DNA of 64,000 nucleotides from Cytophagaceae bacterium (GTDB lineage Bacteria > Bacteroidota > Bacteroidia > Cytophagales > Flexibacteraceae), in assembly GCA_947458545.1 (NCBI GenBank), contig CANGYH010000005.1, positions 124,001 through 188,000 on the forward strand, given 5' to 3'. Below the pieces are notes generated by a model. It was not told the DNA's origin and searched no databases. It worked only from the letters and a program-made list of their open reading frames with translations. Positions 33,254-41,580 of the stretch are shown here, piece after piece; position 1 is the stretch's first letter, and the number at the start of each line of letters is the position of its first letter. Both the position numbers and the translations under genes were made by a program.

Positions 33254-36200
33254 TTTCGGTAAGCAGATAGTCAATCTCCAGAGAGGTTTGGTTGTGGGCA
33301 AAGACAAGGTCTAAATACTCGGTTTGCAGGCGGAAAGCCCGCTCTAATTGTAGCAGATATTCGGTATAGCCAGCCTCGCCTGCCCTAAAGGCCTTGCTGG
33401 CCAAGCGTGCAATTAGCTGGGCCTGGGGCAGGGCCGTCTCGGTATAGAAGCGCAGGCGTGTCTGCTGGGCCTGCCGCTCTAGTAGCAGCGCCTCTAGGCG
33501 GCCGGCCAGCTCGGCCTGTGTGCGGCGGTAGATGGTGCGGGCGGCCTCGGCCTGCAAACGCGCCGCCTGCACTTTGGCCTTGAGGGGCCGCAGCCAAATC
33601 GGAAAAGCCACCCCCGCCTGCACGGCCTGGAAACGGTAGCTGCGGTCAAAATCACGCCGCACGCCGTTGATCTCTTGCGTGCCTGCCAGCGACTGGTTAA
33701 AGTAGCCCAGGGTCACGCTCGGACGCTGCAGCACCTGGGCCACCCGCACCTCTGCCTGGGCGGCCAGCACTTGCCCCTGGGCAAGTTGAGCCAGCAGTGT
33801 ACGGGCCAGCCGGGCGCTGTCTGTACCCGGCGCGGTTTGCTGCAGGGGCAGCGGCTCCAAGGTGCTGTCGGCCAGGGAAGGGCGCGCATCGGCCTGCAGC
33901 AGGGCTTGCAATTGCCGCAAGGCCCCTGCATACTGCCCTTGCACGTGGGCGGCGGTGGCCTGCACCTCGCCCAGTTGCACGGTGGCCGTAGCAGACTCTA
34001 TCCGGGCGGCCTCGCCTGCGCGGCGGCGGGCCTCGGCAGCCTTTAGAAACCAGGCATAGGTACTGTCTTGCAGGCGCAGCAGCCGCAGGCGGTGGCGGGC
34101 ATGCAGCGCCGCCTGGAACTGCAAGCCCACCTGCCGGCGCACCTCGGCCCGGGCCAGGCTTAGTTGGGTCTGGCGGCTTAGCACCTGGGTGCGGGCCGCC
34201 TGGGCCAGGGCACCGTAGTAGCCCGGCCAGGGCAGCGTATGGGCCAGGGTAAACTGGTTGTCGGCATTGATGGAGTTAAACTGCCCGTAGCCCACCTGCA
34301 GACTGGTTGCCCCCAGTTGCCGGGCCCCAACGACCCCGGCCTGCCCCGCCGCCAACTGCTGCTGGGCCGCCAGAACCGTGCCGTTACTGGCCAGCGCCTG
34401 GGCAATGGCCTGCACCTGGGTAAGCCCTCCGGCGGGAGCTTGGGCTCCTGCTGGTTGCGCAAGCCCCACCAGGCCCAGCACGACTATGGCCGCCAAAGCC
34501 TTCCGCCTGAAAGCGCCCCAGCCAAGCTCTGTAAGCTCATAGAGCACGGGCAACACCACCAGCGTCAGCAGCGTGGCCGACACCAGCCCGCCGATGACGA
34601 CCGTCGCCAGCGGCTTTTGTACCTCGCCCCCGCTGCTGTGGGCCAGCGCCATAGGCAAAAAGCCCAGCGAGGCTACGGTGGCCGTCATCAACACCGGGCG
34701 CAGGCGCACCTGCGTGCCCTCAAGGATGCGGGCGCGGACGTCGGCCCAGCCCTCGGCTTTGAGTTGGTTGAAGTAACCAATCAGCACGATGCCATTGAGC
34801 ACGGCAACCCCAAACAGGGCAATGAATCCCACCCCAGCCGAAATGCTGAACGGCATCCCTCGTAGCCAGAGCGCCACCACGCCTCCAATGGCCGACAGCG
34901 GTATGGCCGTAAAAATGAGCACCGCCTGCCGCACCGAGTGGAAGGTGCTGTAGAGCAGCAAAAAGATCAGCACGAGCGCCACCGGCACAGCTATCTGCAA
35001 GCGCGCCGTGGCCGAGCGCAGGTTCTCGAACTGGCCGCCGTAGGTGGCATAATAGCCGGGGGCAAAGCGCACCTGCCCTTCGATGCGGCGCTGCAGGTCT
35101 GCCACGATGCTCTCCACGTCGCGCCCGCGTACGTTAAACCCGACTGTGATGCGGCGCTTGGCATCGTCGCGCTGGATCTGGCTCGGGCCGGTGACGTAGT
35201 CCACGTCGGCCACCTGCTCCAAGGGCACCTGGCGGCCGTCTGGGGCAGAGACAAAGAGCTGCCGCACGTTGGCGATGTCTTGGCGGAAGTCGCCCTGCAG
35301 GCGCACCACCAGGTCGAACCGGCGCTCCTGCTCATAGACCTGGCCTGCGGCCGCCCCTGCAAAGGCGGCCTGCACTGTCCGGTTGATGTCTTCTACCGAG
35401 AGGCCCAGCTCGGCCAGCTTCTCGCGCCGGATGCGGGCCACGATCTGCGTCTGGCCCGTGGCGCGCTCTACATAGACATCTTCTGCCCCGGGCACCTGCC
35501 GGGCCAGGCGGCCTACCAGGCGGGCGTAGGCGTCCAGTTGGGCCAGGTCTTCCCCAAAAATCTTGACCACCACGTCTTGCCGAGCCCCGCTGATGAGCTC
35601 ATTGAACCGCATCTGAATCGGCTGCTGAAACCCGAATGTGACGCCCGGCAACACCGCCAGGGCCTCGGCCATTTTGGTGGCGAGCTCCTCGCGGGTGGTG
35701 GCGCTGGTCCACTGGTCGCGCTCTTTGAGTACTACGATCAGGTCGCACGCTTCCGGCGGCATGGGGTCTGTGGGTATGGCCGACGAGCCGATCTTGCCCA
35801 CCACCTCAATCACCTCCGGAAACTGCCGCTTCAGGATACCGGCGGCCTTCTGGGCCTGCTCGGCCGTGTAGCCCAGCGACGAGCCCGGCAGCACCCGCGT
35901 CTCTACGGCAAAGTCGCCTTCTTCCAGCGTAGGCAGAAACTCGCCACCCATCTGGCTGAACAGCACCAGGGCCCCGGCCATCAGTCCGGCTGCCAGGCCC
36001 AGCACCAGCACCGGGCGGCGCAAGGCCTGGCCAACCACCCCACGGTACCACAAGGCCAGCCGCCCCAGCACACGATCGCTTAAAGTGGGCGCGTGGTGGG
36101 TGGTGCGGCTCAGTACCAGCGTACTCATCATAGGTACATAGGTGAGCGAGAGGATGAACGCCCCGCCAATGGCAAAGGCCACCGTCTGCGCCATCGGTTT

Positions 36201-37628
36201 GAACATCTTGCCCTCTATGCCTCCAAGGGCCAGTAGCGGTAGATAGACGATCAGGATGATGATCTCGCCAAAAGCCGCAAAGCTGCGGATCTGACTGCTG
36301 GCCTGATAGACTTCTTCGTCCATCTGCCCTTGCGATAGCTTACCCACGCGCGGGGCCAGGGCCAGCCGGTGCATCACCGCCTCTACAATGATGACGGTGC
36401 CATCTACAATAAGCCCAAAGTCTATGGCCCCCAGGCTAAGCAAGTTGCCCGACACGCCAAAGACGCGCATCATACCCACGGCAAACAGCATGGCCAGCGG
36501 TATGACCGAGGCCACCAGCAACCCCGCCCGCAGGCTGCCCAAAAACAGCACCAGCACAAACACCACGATGAGTGCCCCCTCTATCAGGTTCTTCTGCACG
36601 GTGTGGATGGCCGTGTTTACCAGCTTTGTGCGGTCTAGAAAAGGGCGAATGACGATGCCCGGCGGCAGCGTTTTCTGTATCTGCGCCACGCGCTCCTTTA
36701 CCCCGGCTATTACCTCAGACGAGTTGGCCCCTTTCAGCATCAGCACCAGCCCGCCGACAGTCTCGCCCTCGTCGTTTTGGGTCAGCAGGCCGTAGCGTAC
36801 GGCGTGGCCCAGGCGCACCTCGGCAACGTCTCGAACCAGCACGGGCACGGGCAGGCCGGGGCCGGGCGGGCGTACCACCACCTGTTCGATCTGGGCAGCG
36901 GTGCCCGCCAGGCCTTCTGTGCGGATGAAATAGGCCACCGGTCCCTTGTCTATAAAGGCCCCGCCTGCGTTGCCATTGTTGCGCTCTAGGGCAGAGAAAA
37001 CGTCGCCCACCGACAAGCCATAGCTCCGCAGGCGCTCGGGGTTCAGGGCCACCTCGTATTGCTTCTCGAACCCGCCGAAGGAGCTTACGTCTGCCACGCC
37101 GGGCGTGCCCAGCAGTTGGCGGCGCACCAGCCAGTCTTGCAGCGTGCGCAGCTCGGTAGGAGTGTAGCGGTCGCGGTAGGCCGGTGCCACCTCGAGGGCA
37201 TACTGATAAATCTCGCCTAGGCCCGTCGTTACCGGTGCCAGGCCCGGCTGCCCGGCGCTGCGCGGAATCTCGTCTCGCACCTGGCCGAGCCGCTCGGTTA
37301 TCTGCTGGCGGGCCCAGTAGATGTCTGTGCCGTCCGGAAAAACCACCGTTATGACCGACAACCCAAACCGGCTAAAAGACCGCACCTGCTCGATGCCCGG
37401 CACGGTGGCAATGGCCTGCTCTATGGGAAAGGTAATCAGGCGCTCCACGTCTGCCCCGCCCAGCGCCGGAGACTGGGTGATGATCTGCACCTGGTTGTTG
37501 GTGATATCTGGCACGGCATCTATGGGCAGATGCACCAGGGCATAGCCGCCCCAGGCCACCAGCCCCAGGGTAAATAATCCGACGAGCAGCTTCTGCCGGA
37601 TGGAGAAGCGGATCAACAGGTCGAGCAT
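33246..37628 (-). CDS. CzcA-type heavy-metal RND pump fused to a TolC-like outer-membrane factor
   Basis: 1460 residues. Residues 1 to about 1030 are a complete HME-RND transporter: PIDAVPDITNNQVQI near the N-terminus, twelve helices, TM4 motif DFGLIVDGTVIIVE, which matches the divalent-cation (Zn/Co/Cd/Ni) class rather than the Cu/Ag class, and SAGVGFIALFGVAVLNG late on. After the last pump helix, a hydrophobic stretch ending QPAGAQA (about 1030-1045) looks like an internal signal peptide. Residues about 1050-1460 form an outer-membrane factor with two TolC repeats (LTQVQAIAQALASNG, RAEVRRQVGLQFQAAL, AEAARTIYRRTQAEL). Related fused proteins are known in Bacteroidota. Export of proton-driven metal across both membranes is the expected role. 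Confidence 0.93.
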   Translation of the reverse strand: MLDLLIRFSIRQKLLVGLFTLGLVAWGGYALVHLPIDAVPDITNNQVQIITQSPALGGADVERLITFPIEQAIATVPGIEQVRSFSRFGLSVITVVFPDGTDIYWARQQITERLGQVRDEIPRSAGQPGLAPVTTGLGEIYQYALEVAPAYRDRYTPTELRTLQDWLVRRQLLGTPGVADVSSFGGFEKQYEVALNPERLRSYGLSVGDVFSALERNNGNAGGAFIDKGPVAYFIRTEGLAGTAAQIEQVVVRPPGPGLPVPVLVRDVAEVRLGHAVRYGLLTQNDEGETVGGLVLMLKGANSSEVIAGVKERVAQIQKTLPPGIVIRPFLDRTKLVNTAIHTVQKNLIEGALIVVFVLVLFLGSLRAGLLVASVIPLAMLFAVGMMRVFGVSGNLLSLGAIDFGLIVDGTVIIVEAVMHRLALAPRVGKLSQGQMDEEVYQASSQIRSFAAFGEIIILIVYLPLLALGGIEGKMFKPMAQTVAFAIGGAFILSLTYVPMMSTLVLSRTTHHAPTLSDRVLGRLALWYRGVVGQALRRPVLVLGLAAGLMAGALVLFSQMGGEFLPTLEEGDFAVETRVLPGSSLGYTAEQAQKAAGILKRQFPEVIEVVGKIGSSAIPTDPMPPEACDLIVVLKERDQWTSATTREELATKMAEALAVLPGVTFGFQQPIQMRFNELISGARQDVVVKIFGEDLAQLDAYARLVGRLARQVPGAEDVYVERATGQTQIVARIRREKLAELGLSVEDINRTVQAAFAGAAAGQVYEQERRFDLVVRLQGDFRQDIANVRQLFVSAPDGRQVPLEQVADVDYVTGPSQIQRDDAKRRITVGFNVRGRDVESIVADLQRRIEGQVRFAPGYYATYGGQFENLRSATARLQIAVPVALVLIFLLLYSTFHSVRQAVLIFTAIPLSAIGGVVALWLRGMPFSISAGVGFIALFGVAVLNGIVLIGYFNQLKAEGWADVRARILEGTQVRLRPVLMTATVASLGFLPMALAHSSGGEVQKPLATVVIGGLVSATLLTLVVLPVLYELTELGWGAFRRKALAAIVVLGLVGLAQPAGAQAPAGGLTQVQAIAQALASNGTVLAAQQQLAAGQAGVVGARQLGATSLQVGYGQFNSINADNQFTLAHTLPWPGYYGALAQAARTQVLSRQTQLSLARAEVRRQVGLQFQAALHARHRLRLLRLQDSTYAWFLKAAEARRRAGEAARIESATATVQLGEVQATAAHVQGQYAGALRQLQALLQADARPSLADSTLEPLPLQQTAPGTDSARLARTLLAQLAQGQVLAAQAEVRVAQVLQRPSVTLGYFNQSLAGTQEINGVRRDFDRSYRFQAVQAGVAFPIWLRPLKAKVQAARLQAEAARTIYRRTQAELAGRLEALLLERQAQQTRLRFYTETALPQAQLIARLASKAFRAGEAGYTEYLLQLERAFRLQTEYLDLVFAHNQTSLEIDYLLTENE

Positions 37629-37779
37629 TTAAGCAACGATGGTATTTGGAAGCGAAGCAAAAAACAGAGAAAAAGGCGCGCAAATCTGCCGCCTGCCCTG
37701 CCCACGAGCCTGCAAGAGGCTTGCAGCCAGGCTAAGACATGGAGGCCCTGCCCACCGTGGGCAGGGCCAGGCTATCTGT

Positions 37780-38172
37780 TTAAGCTTTTGCTTGCGGAGG
37801 CCGCCACAACGGCTGGCCCACACCTTGGCGAGCTGCCTCTACCACATGGCCGCATAAAACACGGGCTGCATCGGCATGGGCTGGCACCGCCACGGGCATG
37901 GCCGGCAGGCAAAGCGGCGGCGACACTATGGCCCAAACAACGCTGGCACCAGGGTTCAGGGCCAGGTCTCGATGGGCACCTGTAGGGTCGTCGTGGCTGT
38001 GTGCCACAAAGTGATCGTACACAAAGGCCAGTAGCGATACCTCGGCGTGCTCGGATACACGGTGCTGGTTCCACACGGCGGTGGCGCGCACAAGCTCGTG
38101 GACGTCTGCCCGGGGCACAATGCCCACCAGCAACATCTGCAAGCCCAGCAAAACCGCCCAAAAGCGCCGCAT
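37780..38172 (-). CDS. Small histidine-rich exported protein heading the metal-efflux operon
   Basis: 130 residues from ATG at 38172 (MRRFWAVLLG). An N-terminal hydrophobic signal or anchor (about 1-20) precedes a segment with many His and acidic residues (VHELVRATAVWNQHR, YDHFVAHSHDDPTGAHRD), suited to metal binding. A second hydrophobic stretch (SPPLCLPAMPVAV) follows. Similar small proteins often lead metal RND operons in Bacteroidota, by my recollection of the gene neighbourhood. It is 151 nt upstream of the pump gene. The ATG lies 6 nt after a -7 box, giving a near-leaderless start. Exact role is unknown. Confidence 0.68.
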   Translation of the reverse strand: MRRFWAVLLGLQMLLVGIVPRADVHELVRATAVWNQHRVSEHAEVSLLAFVYDHFVAHSHDDPTGAHRDLALNPGASVVWAIVSPPLCLPAMPVAVPAHADAARVLCGHVVEAARQGVGQPLWRPPQAKA

Positions 38173-38178
38173 ACTTGG

Positions 38179-38186
38179 CAAAGATA
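38179..38186 (-). promoter_or_regulatory. -7 box TATCTTTG of the metal-efflux operon
   Basis: An exact TAnnTTTG match on the minus strand, ending 6 nt before the ATG at 38172. Heptamer repeats (AACTTTC-type) begin about 10 nt further upstream and could influence the -33 region. Confidence 0.6.
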
Positions 38187-38196
38187 GAGCAAGGCT

Positions 38197-38231
38197 GAAA
38201 GTTGAGAGTTGAAAGTTGAGAGTTGAAAGTT
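38197..38231 (-). repeat. Heptamer array, five units (AACTYTC), left end of island 1
   Basis: Read on the minus strand the units are AACTTTC, AACTCTC, AACTTTC, AACTCTC, AACTTTC. They point toward the metal operon and lie just upstream of its -7 box. Confidence 0.85.
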
Positions 38232-38250
38232 AGCTAACCCCTAAGGCCTA

Positions 38251-39024
38251 CTGTGCAAGGGCTTGGCCCGCTTATACTGTTCAATGGCTTTGCCATTGTC
38301 ACGTGCTCTTGCGAGGCTGCGCCTCGCCTGTAGGCCAAGGAGATAGACCTGGCAGCCTGCGGATGGCGTGGGGGTGCGGGGTGAGTGGCGTTACGCTAGC
38401 CCGTTGTTCTCCGTGTTCACCCCAGGCTAAAGCCAGGGGCTACTGCTATGGCGACGGCTAAAGCCGAACGCTTAATTGATGTTTTCAGGTAGTTGTAAGC
38501 TGTTTTTGTCGGGGAATGTCGGCGGGTTTGTCGGAGCTTATTGCGGAAGTGGTTCAGTCTGAAGACTGTGCTGTAATGGGCGTCACAAGTCATCGCTCCC
38601 CTAATCGGGTCGCTGAAGACTTGCGACAGGTTGCGGGCGGGTAAAGTACCGCGTGGCAGGGGGCGGCGCCTGAGTTTGTGCCGTTGTGCCGGCTTTGCGG
38701 TAGGGGGGGTGCAGGGCTGGAGCCCTGCCAGCTATGGTTACGAGGGCTGGAGCCCTCGAACAGCACCTCTTTGAGGTTAAGCCATATGCCGAAGGCTCAA
38801 AGCGTTCGGCTTTAGCCGTCGCCTTAGCAGTAGCCCCTGGCTTTAGCCTGGGGTGCACACGCGGGCTGATCGCGGGCTACAGCCCGCGCTACAATCCACA
38901 CCCCCAAGCCATCCGCAGGCTGCCAGGTCTGCCGCCCTGGCCTACAGGCGAGGCGCAGCCTTGCAAGAGCACGTGACAATGGCAAAGCCATTGCACAGTA
39001 TAAGCGGGCACAGCCCTTGCACAG
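38251..39024. repeat. Island 1: long imperfect inverted repeat with REP-like palindromes
   Basis: Left arm 38251-38472 and right arm 38801-39024 are inverted copies. The outer about 125 bp differ at about ten positions, the inner about 50 bp at one or two, and a stretch of about 45 bp between them is unrelated. The arms and the 328-bp centre contain small palindromes with CTNNAG apices (for example GGGCTACAGCCC, CAGGCTAAAGCC, CAGTCTGAAGACTG, GGGCTGGAGCCC). The centre holds the 16-nt core TCAGGTAGTTGTAAGC (38485-38500), also found in island 2 with one mismatch. No coding region is supported here. Confidence 0.85.
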
Positions 39025-39042
39025 TCGTCAAGGGGACAGGCG

Positions 39043-39134
39043 CAACTTTCAACTCTCAACTATCAACCCTCAACTTTCAACTTTCAACTTTCAACTTTCA
39101 ACTTTCAACTTTCAACTGCCAACTTCCACCTTTG
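39043..39134 (+). repeat. Heptamer array, about eleven units (AACTTTC), running into a promoter
   Basis: On the plus strand units AACTTTC, AACTCTC, AACTATC, AACCCTC, then AACTTTC five times, AACTGCC, AACTTCC. The next unit in phase is ACCTTTG, which forms the -7 box of the sugar transferase gene. The units read toward that gene. Confidence 0.85.
39127..39134 (+). promoter_or_regulatory. -7 box CACCTTTG of the sugar transferase gene
   Basis: It ends 4 nt before the GTG at 39139. A TTTC from the heptamer array lies 20 nt upstream (39103-39106) at the -33 position in place of TTTG, so the array may supply part of the promoter. Confidence 0.5.
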
Positions 39135-39138
39135 CCGC

Positions 39139-39750
39139 GTGGGCTTTTATCGTGCGTATGCCAAACCTGGTCTAGACTTTACCCTGGCTGCCATCGGCCT
39201 GGTTGTCTCGCTGCCGCTTATGCTGCCTACCACGCTGGCGCTGGCCTGGTTCAACCGGGGCAGGCCGTTCTTTACACAGGTGCGGCCGGGCCTGGACGGC
39301 AAATTGTTCACGATCTACAAGTTCAAAACTATGAACGACCGGCGCGGCCCCGATGGCGAGCTGCTGCCCGATGCCGACCGCCTGACGCCCGCCGGCCGCT
39401 TTGTCCGCCGCACCAGCCTAGACGAGCTGCCGCAGTTGCTCAACGTACTGCGGGGCGAGCTGGCCCTGGTGGGACCCCGACCCCTCTTGCCTGAGTATAT
39501 GCCCCTCTACAACGCGCACCAGGCACGGCGGCACCAGGTACGGCCTGGCATCACCGGTTGGGCGCAGGTAAACGGACGCAACGCCATCGGCTGGGCTCAA
39601 AAGTTTGACCTGGACGTGTGGTACGTAGACCACCTCTCGTTTTCACTCGACCTCAAGATCCTCTGGATGACCGTCCGCAACGTATTGCGCGCCAAGGACA
39701 TCAGCGCCGAGGGCCACGTAACGGTAGAGAAGTTCAGGGGCAATGGATAA
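39139..39750 (+). CDS. Undecaprenyl-phosphate sugar-1-phosphate transferase
   Basis: 203 residues, GTG start at 39139 supported by a -7 box 4 nt upstream; there is no in-frame ATG. A single hydrophobic re-entrant helix (TLAAIGLVVSLPLMLP) is followed by the WcaJ/PglC-type catalytic domain: FTQVRPGLDGKLFTIYKFKTM, RTSLDELPQLLNVLRGELALVGPRPL and RPGITGWAQVNGRN. The family loads the first sugar phosphate on undecaprenyl phosphate at the inner membrane to start capsule, exopolysaccharide or O-antigen synthesis. Its small size fits the monotopic enzymes. It stands alone next to the repeat island. Sugar unknown. Confidence 0.92.
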   Translation: MGFYRAYAKPGLDFTLAAIGLVVSLPLMLPTTLALAWFNRGRPFFTQVRPGLDGKLFTIYKFKTMNDRRGPDGELLPDADRLTPAGRFVRRTSLDELPQLLNVLRGELALVGPRPLLPEYMPLYNAHQARRHQVRPGITGWAQVNGRNAIGWAQKFDLDVWYVDHLSFSLDLKILWMTVRNVLRAKDISAEGHVTVEKFRGNG

Positions 39751-39764
39751 GGCCTGCGCCTGCC

Positions 39765-40097
39765 CTAGATCCACGAGCCTACAAAGGCGTTAAGCAAGTT
39801 TGCCAGCCACCAAAACCCCGCCGCGGCCCAGGCAGGCAGCACGCCGTAAACCACCACGCGGTTGCGCAGCGACAGGCCCGGAAAACGCGCAAAGGCCTGC
39901 AAGCGCATGGCCAGCGACGCTATCAGCCCATAGCCCAGGGCCAGCAACCCAATCACCGCCCACAGCACCAGGGTCTGCACGGGCAGGTCGGAGCCTAAAA
40001 AGATGTTGGCCAGCACAGAAGCCACCAGCAACAGCGGCAATAGCAGCGCACCAGCCGCAATCGCTGTAAACCAGAAACGTGCCAAAATCTGCACCAT
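39765..40097 (-). CDS. Small membrane protein, hypothetical
   Basis: 110 residues from ATG at 40097 (MVQILARFWF). Three hydrophobic helices are visible: AIAAGALLLPLLLVASVLAN, TLVLWAVIGLLALGYGLIAS and VVVYGVLPAWAAAGFWWLA. No signature motif was recognised. It lies 42 nt downstream of the DUF4337 gene on the same strand, so the two may be co-transcribed, and it converges with the sugar transferase. A longer upstream reading of the frame is antisense noise and is dropped. Confidence 0.65.
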   Translation of the reverse strand: MVQILARFWFTAIAAGALLLPLLLVASVLANIFLGSDLPVQTLVLWAVIGLLALGYGLIASLAMRLQAFARFPGLSLRNRVVVYGVLPAWAAAGFWWLANLLNAFVGSWI

Positions 40098-40138
40098 ACA
40101 AGGGCTAAGGTAGGGCAAGTGGCCGAGATTTACAACGG

Positions 40139-40750
40139 CTACCCAGCCGCCCCCATCCAGGCCAATACCCCCAGCACCGTGCCAACCGAACCCAAAAACA
40201 CCATCAGCCCATAAAACAGGTTGCGCAGGCGCAACTGATCTAACACCAGAGAGATAGCCCCCAGCACCAGGCTTACCTGCAAAAACAGCACAGACAGGTC
40301 GAAGGTGTCGCCTGCTTTGCCCAGGCGCTCGGCTTCGGCCTGCCACTCCAGGGCACCCGTAATCTGGCCTAACTGCCCGTCTCGCTCTTGCACCCAATTC
40401 TCCTTGCCCACGGCGGCAGAGCCTTTCAGAATCTCGGCCTTTTCTTTTTTATAGCGTTGAAGGTCGCCCTCGATGGAGGTCAAATCCTGGGCAAGGGCAC
40501 CTTGGGCGGTGGGCTGGATGGCTCCGGCCCGTGTCAGGGCCTGCAAAAGGCCGATTTGCTGCTCTACTACAGCCTCTTTGATAGACTTGCTCTGATACCA
40601 CTGGAAGGCAGCCGCTTTCTCGTTGATGGCAATCAGTTCATCGTCGCCAAACTTGCCGGCGGCCAGGTCTATGATAGAGAGCAGCGTGGCCAGCACGGCC
40701 AGCGTAACGGAGCAAAGCGTCTCAAAACGCTTTTCAGATGCAGAAGACAT
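40139..40750 (-). CDS. DUF4337 family membrane protein
   Basis: 203 residues. One N-terminal transmembrane segment (LCSVTLAVLATLLSIIDLA), a charged middle helix-rich domain with the family stretch FGDDELIAINEKAAAFQWYQ and KSIKEAV, then two C-terminal hydrophobic segments (LFLQVSLVLGAISLVL and FYGLMVFLGSVGTVLGVLAW). The family occurs in many Gram-negatives and has no known function. A promoter with both a TTTG -33 and a TATTTTTG -7 box lies upstream (40780-40812). It probably forms a small operon with the hypothetical protein ending at 39765. Confidence 0.85.
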   Translation of the reverse strand: MSSASEKRFETLCSVTLAVLATLLSIIDLAAGKFGDDELIAINEKAAAFQWYQSKSIKEAVVEQQIGLLQALTRAGAIQPTAQGALAQDLTSIEGDLQRYKKEKAEILKGSAAVGKENWVQERDGQLGQITGALEWQAEAERLGKAGDTFDLSVLFLQVSLVLGAISLVLDQLRLRNLFYGLMVFLGSVGTVLGVLAWMGAAG

Positions 40751-40779
40751 TGGTATTATTTCTATTTCTCTGGGATTGC

Positions 40780-40812
40780 CAAAAATAGAAAGTCGATATA
40801 TGTTAGAACAAA
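40780..40812 (-). promoter_or_regulatory. Bacteroidota-type promoter of the DUF4337 gene
   Basis: Minus strand: TTTG at 40809-40812 (-33), a 21-nt spacer, and TATTTTTG at 40780-40787 (-7). Both elements and the spacing fit the consensus. The leader to the ATG at 40750 is about 25 nt. Confidence 0.7.
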
Positions 40813-40816
40813 CACA

Positions 40817-41512
40817 CTACTTACCTGCGAATCTGCGCTCGCACTCGGCCCAGTTTACCACGTTCCAGAAGGCAGAGATATAGTCTGCCCGCTTGTTCTG
40901 GTATTTGAGGTAATAGGCATGCTCCCACACGTCCAGCGCCAGAATTGGAGTGCCCTGGCGGATGCCCTTCAGCGGCATTAGCGGATTGTCTTGATTGGGT
41001 GTGCTGGTGATAAAGAGCTGGCCGTCTGCCCCCTTGCATAACCACGCCCAGCCAGAGCCGAAGACGCCCTTGGCCTCTTTCTCGAAGGCGGCCTTTAGCG
41101 CATCTAGCCCACCCAGATCTTTGTCTATGGCAGCTGCCAGAGCTCCGCTGGGTTTGCCAGGGCCGTTGGGCGTCAGCAGCGTCCAAAAGAGGTTGTGGTT
41201 GTAGTGGCCGCCACCGTTGTTGCGCACCGCTGCAGGCTGTTTGTCCATCACCTTTTGCAAAGCCTCCAGAGAGAGGTTGGCCTCTGGCTTGCCCTTGAGC
41301 GCGTCGTTGAGCTTGTCTACATACGCCTTGTGGTGTTTGCCGTGGTGTATCTCCATGGTCTGCGCATCTATGTGCGGCTCTAAGGCAGCAAAGCCGTAGG
41401 GCAGCGCGGGCAGGGTAAACTCCACAGGCTGGGCCAGCAGATCTAGGTGCGGCAATATGGCAGCGCCCAAGGCAGCCGTCAGCGTGGTTTTCAGAAAGGT
41501 GCGCTTCTGCAT
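40817..41512 (-). CDS. sodA: Exported Fe/Mn superoxide dismutase
   Basis: 231 residues. The N-terminus [20 protein letters not shown] has an export-signal form (a KR-x-FLK motif close to a twin-arginine motif, then a hydrophobic stretch), so the enzyme probably acts in the periplasm. Mature region is a complete Fe/Mn SOD: metal-ligand histidines in [12 protein letters not shown] and [11 protein letters not shown], and the C-terminal ligands Asp and His in [34 protein letters not shown] and the Gly-rich loop are closer to the Mn/cambialistic group, but Fe versus Mn cannot be decided. Removes superoxide from the envelope. The gene symbol is a family guess. Confidence 0.93.
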   Translation of the reverse strand: MQKRTFLKTTLTAALGAAILPHLDLLAQPVEFTLPALPYGFAALEPHIDAQTMEIHHGKHHKAYVDKLNDALKGKPEANLSLEALQKVMDKQPAAVRNNGGGHYNHNLFWTLLTPNGPGKPSGALAAAIDKDLGGLDALKAAFEKEAKGVFGSGWAWLCKGADGQLFITSTPNQDNPLMPLKGIRQGTPILALDVWEHAYYLKYQNKRADYISAFWNVVNWAECERRFAGK

Positions 41513-41580
41513 CAGGCCAAGTTAGGTAGAGGGCGTCTGTTTCTGTGGGTTGCCCCGATGGCATCAAGGCTGGCCGGCGG

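Noticed and set aside
34938-36083. Plus-strand frame of 381 codons inside the RND pump gene
   Set aside because: Antisense to the pump, His/Gly-rich low-complexity translation, no start context or family.
39043-39125. Possible CRISPR array
   Set aside because: The units are 7 bp and contiguous with no unique spacers; it is a tandem repeat.
38853-39494. Plus-strand frame through the heptamer array
   Set aside because: Its translation across 39040-39120 is only a repeat product (STFNFQL-type), and it then overlaps the sugar transferase in a different frame.
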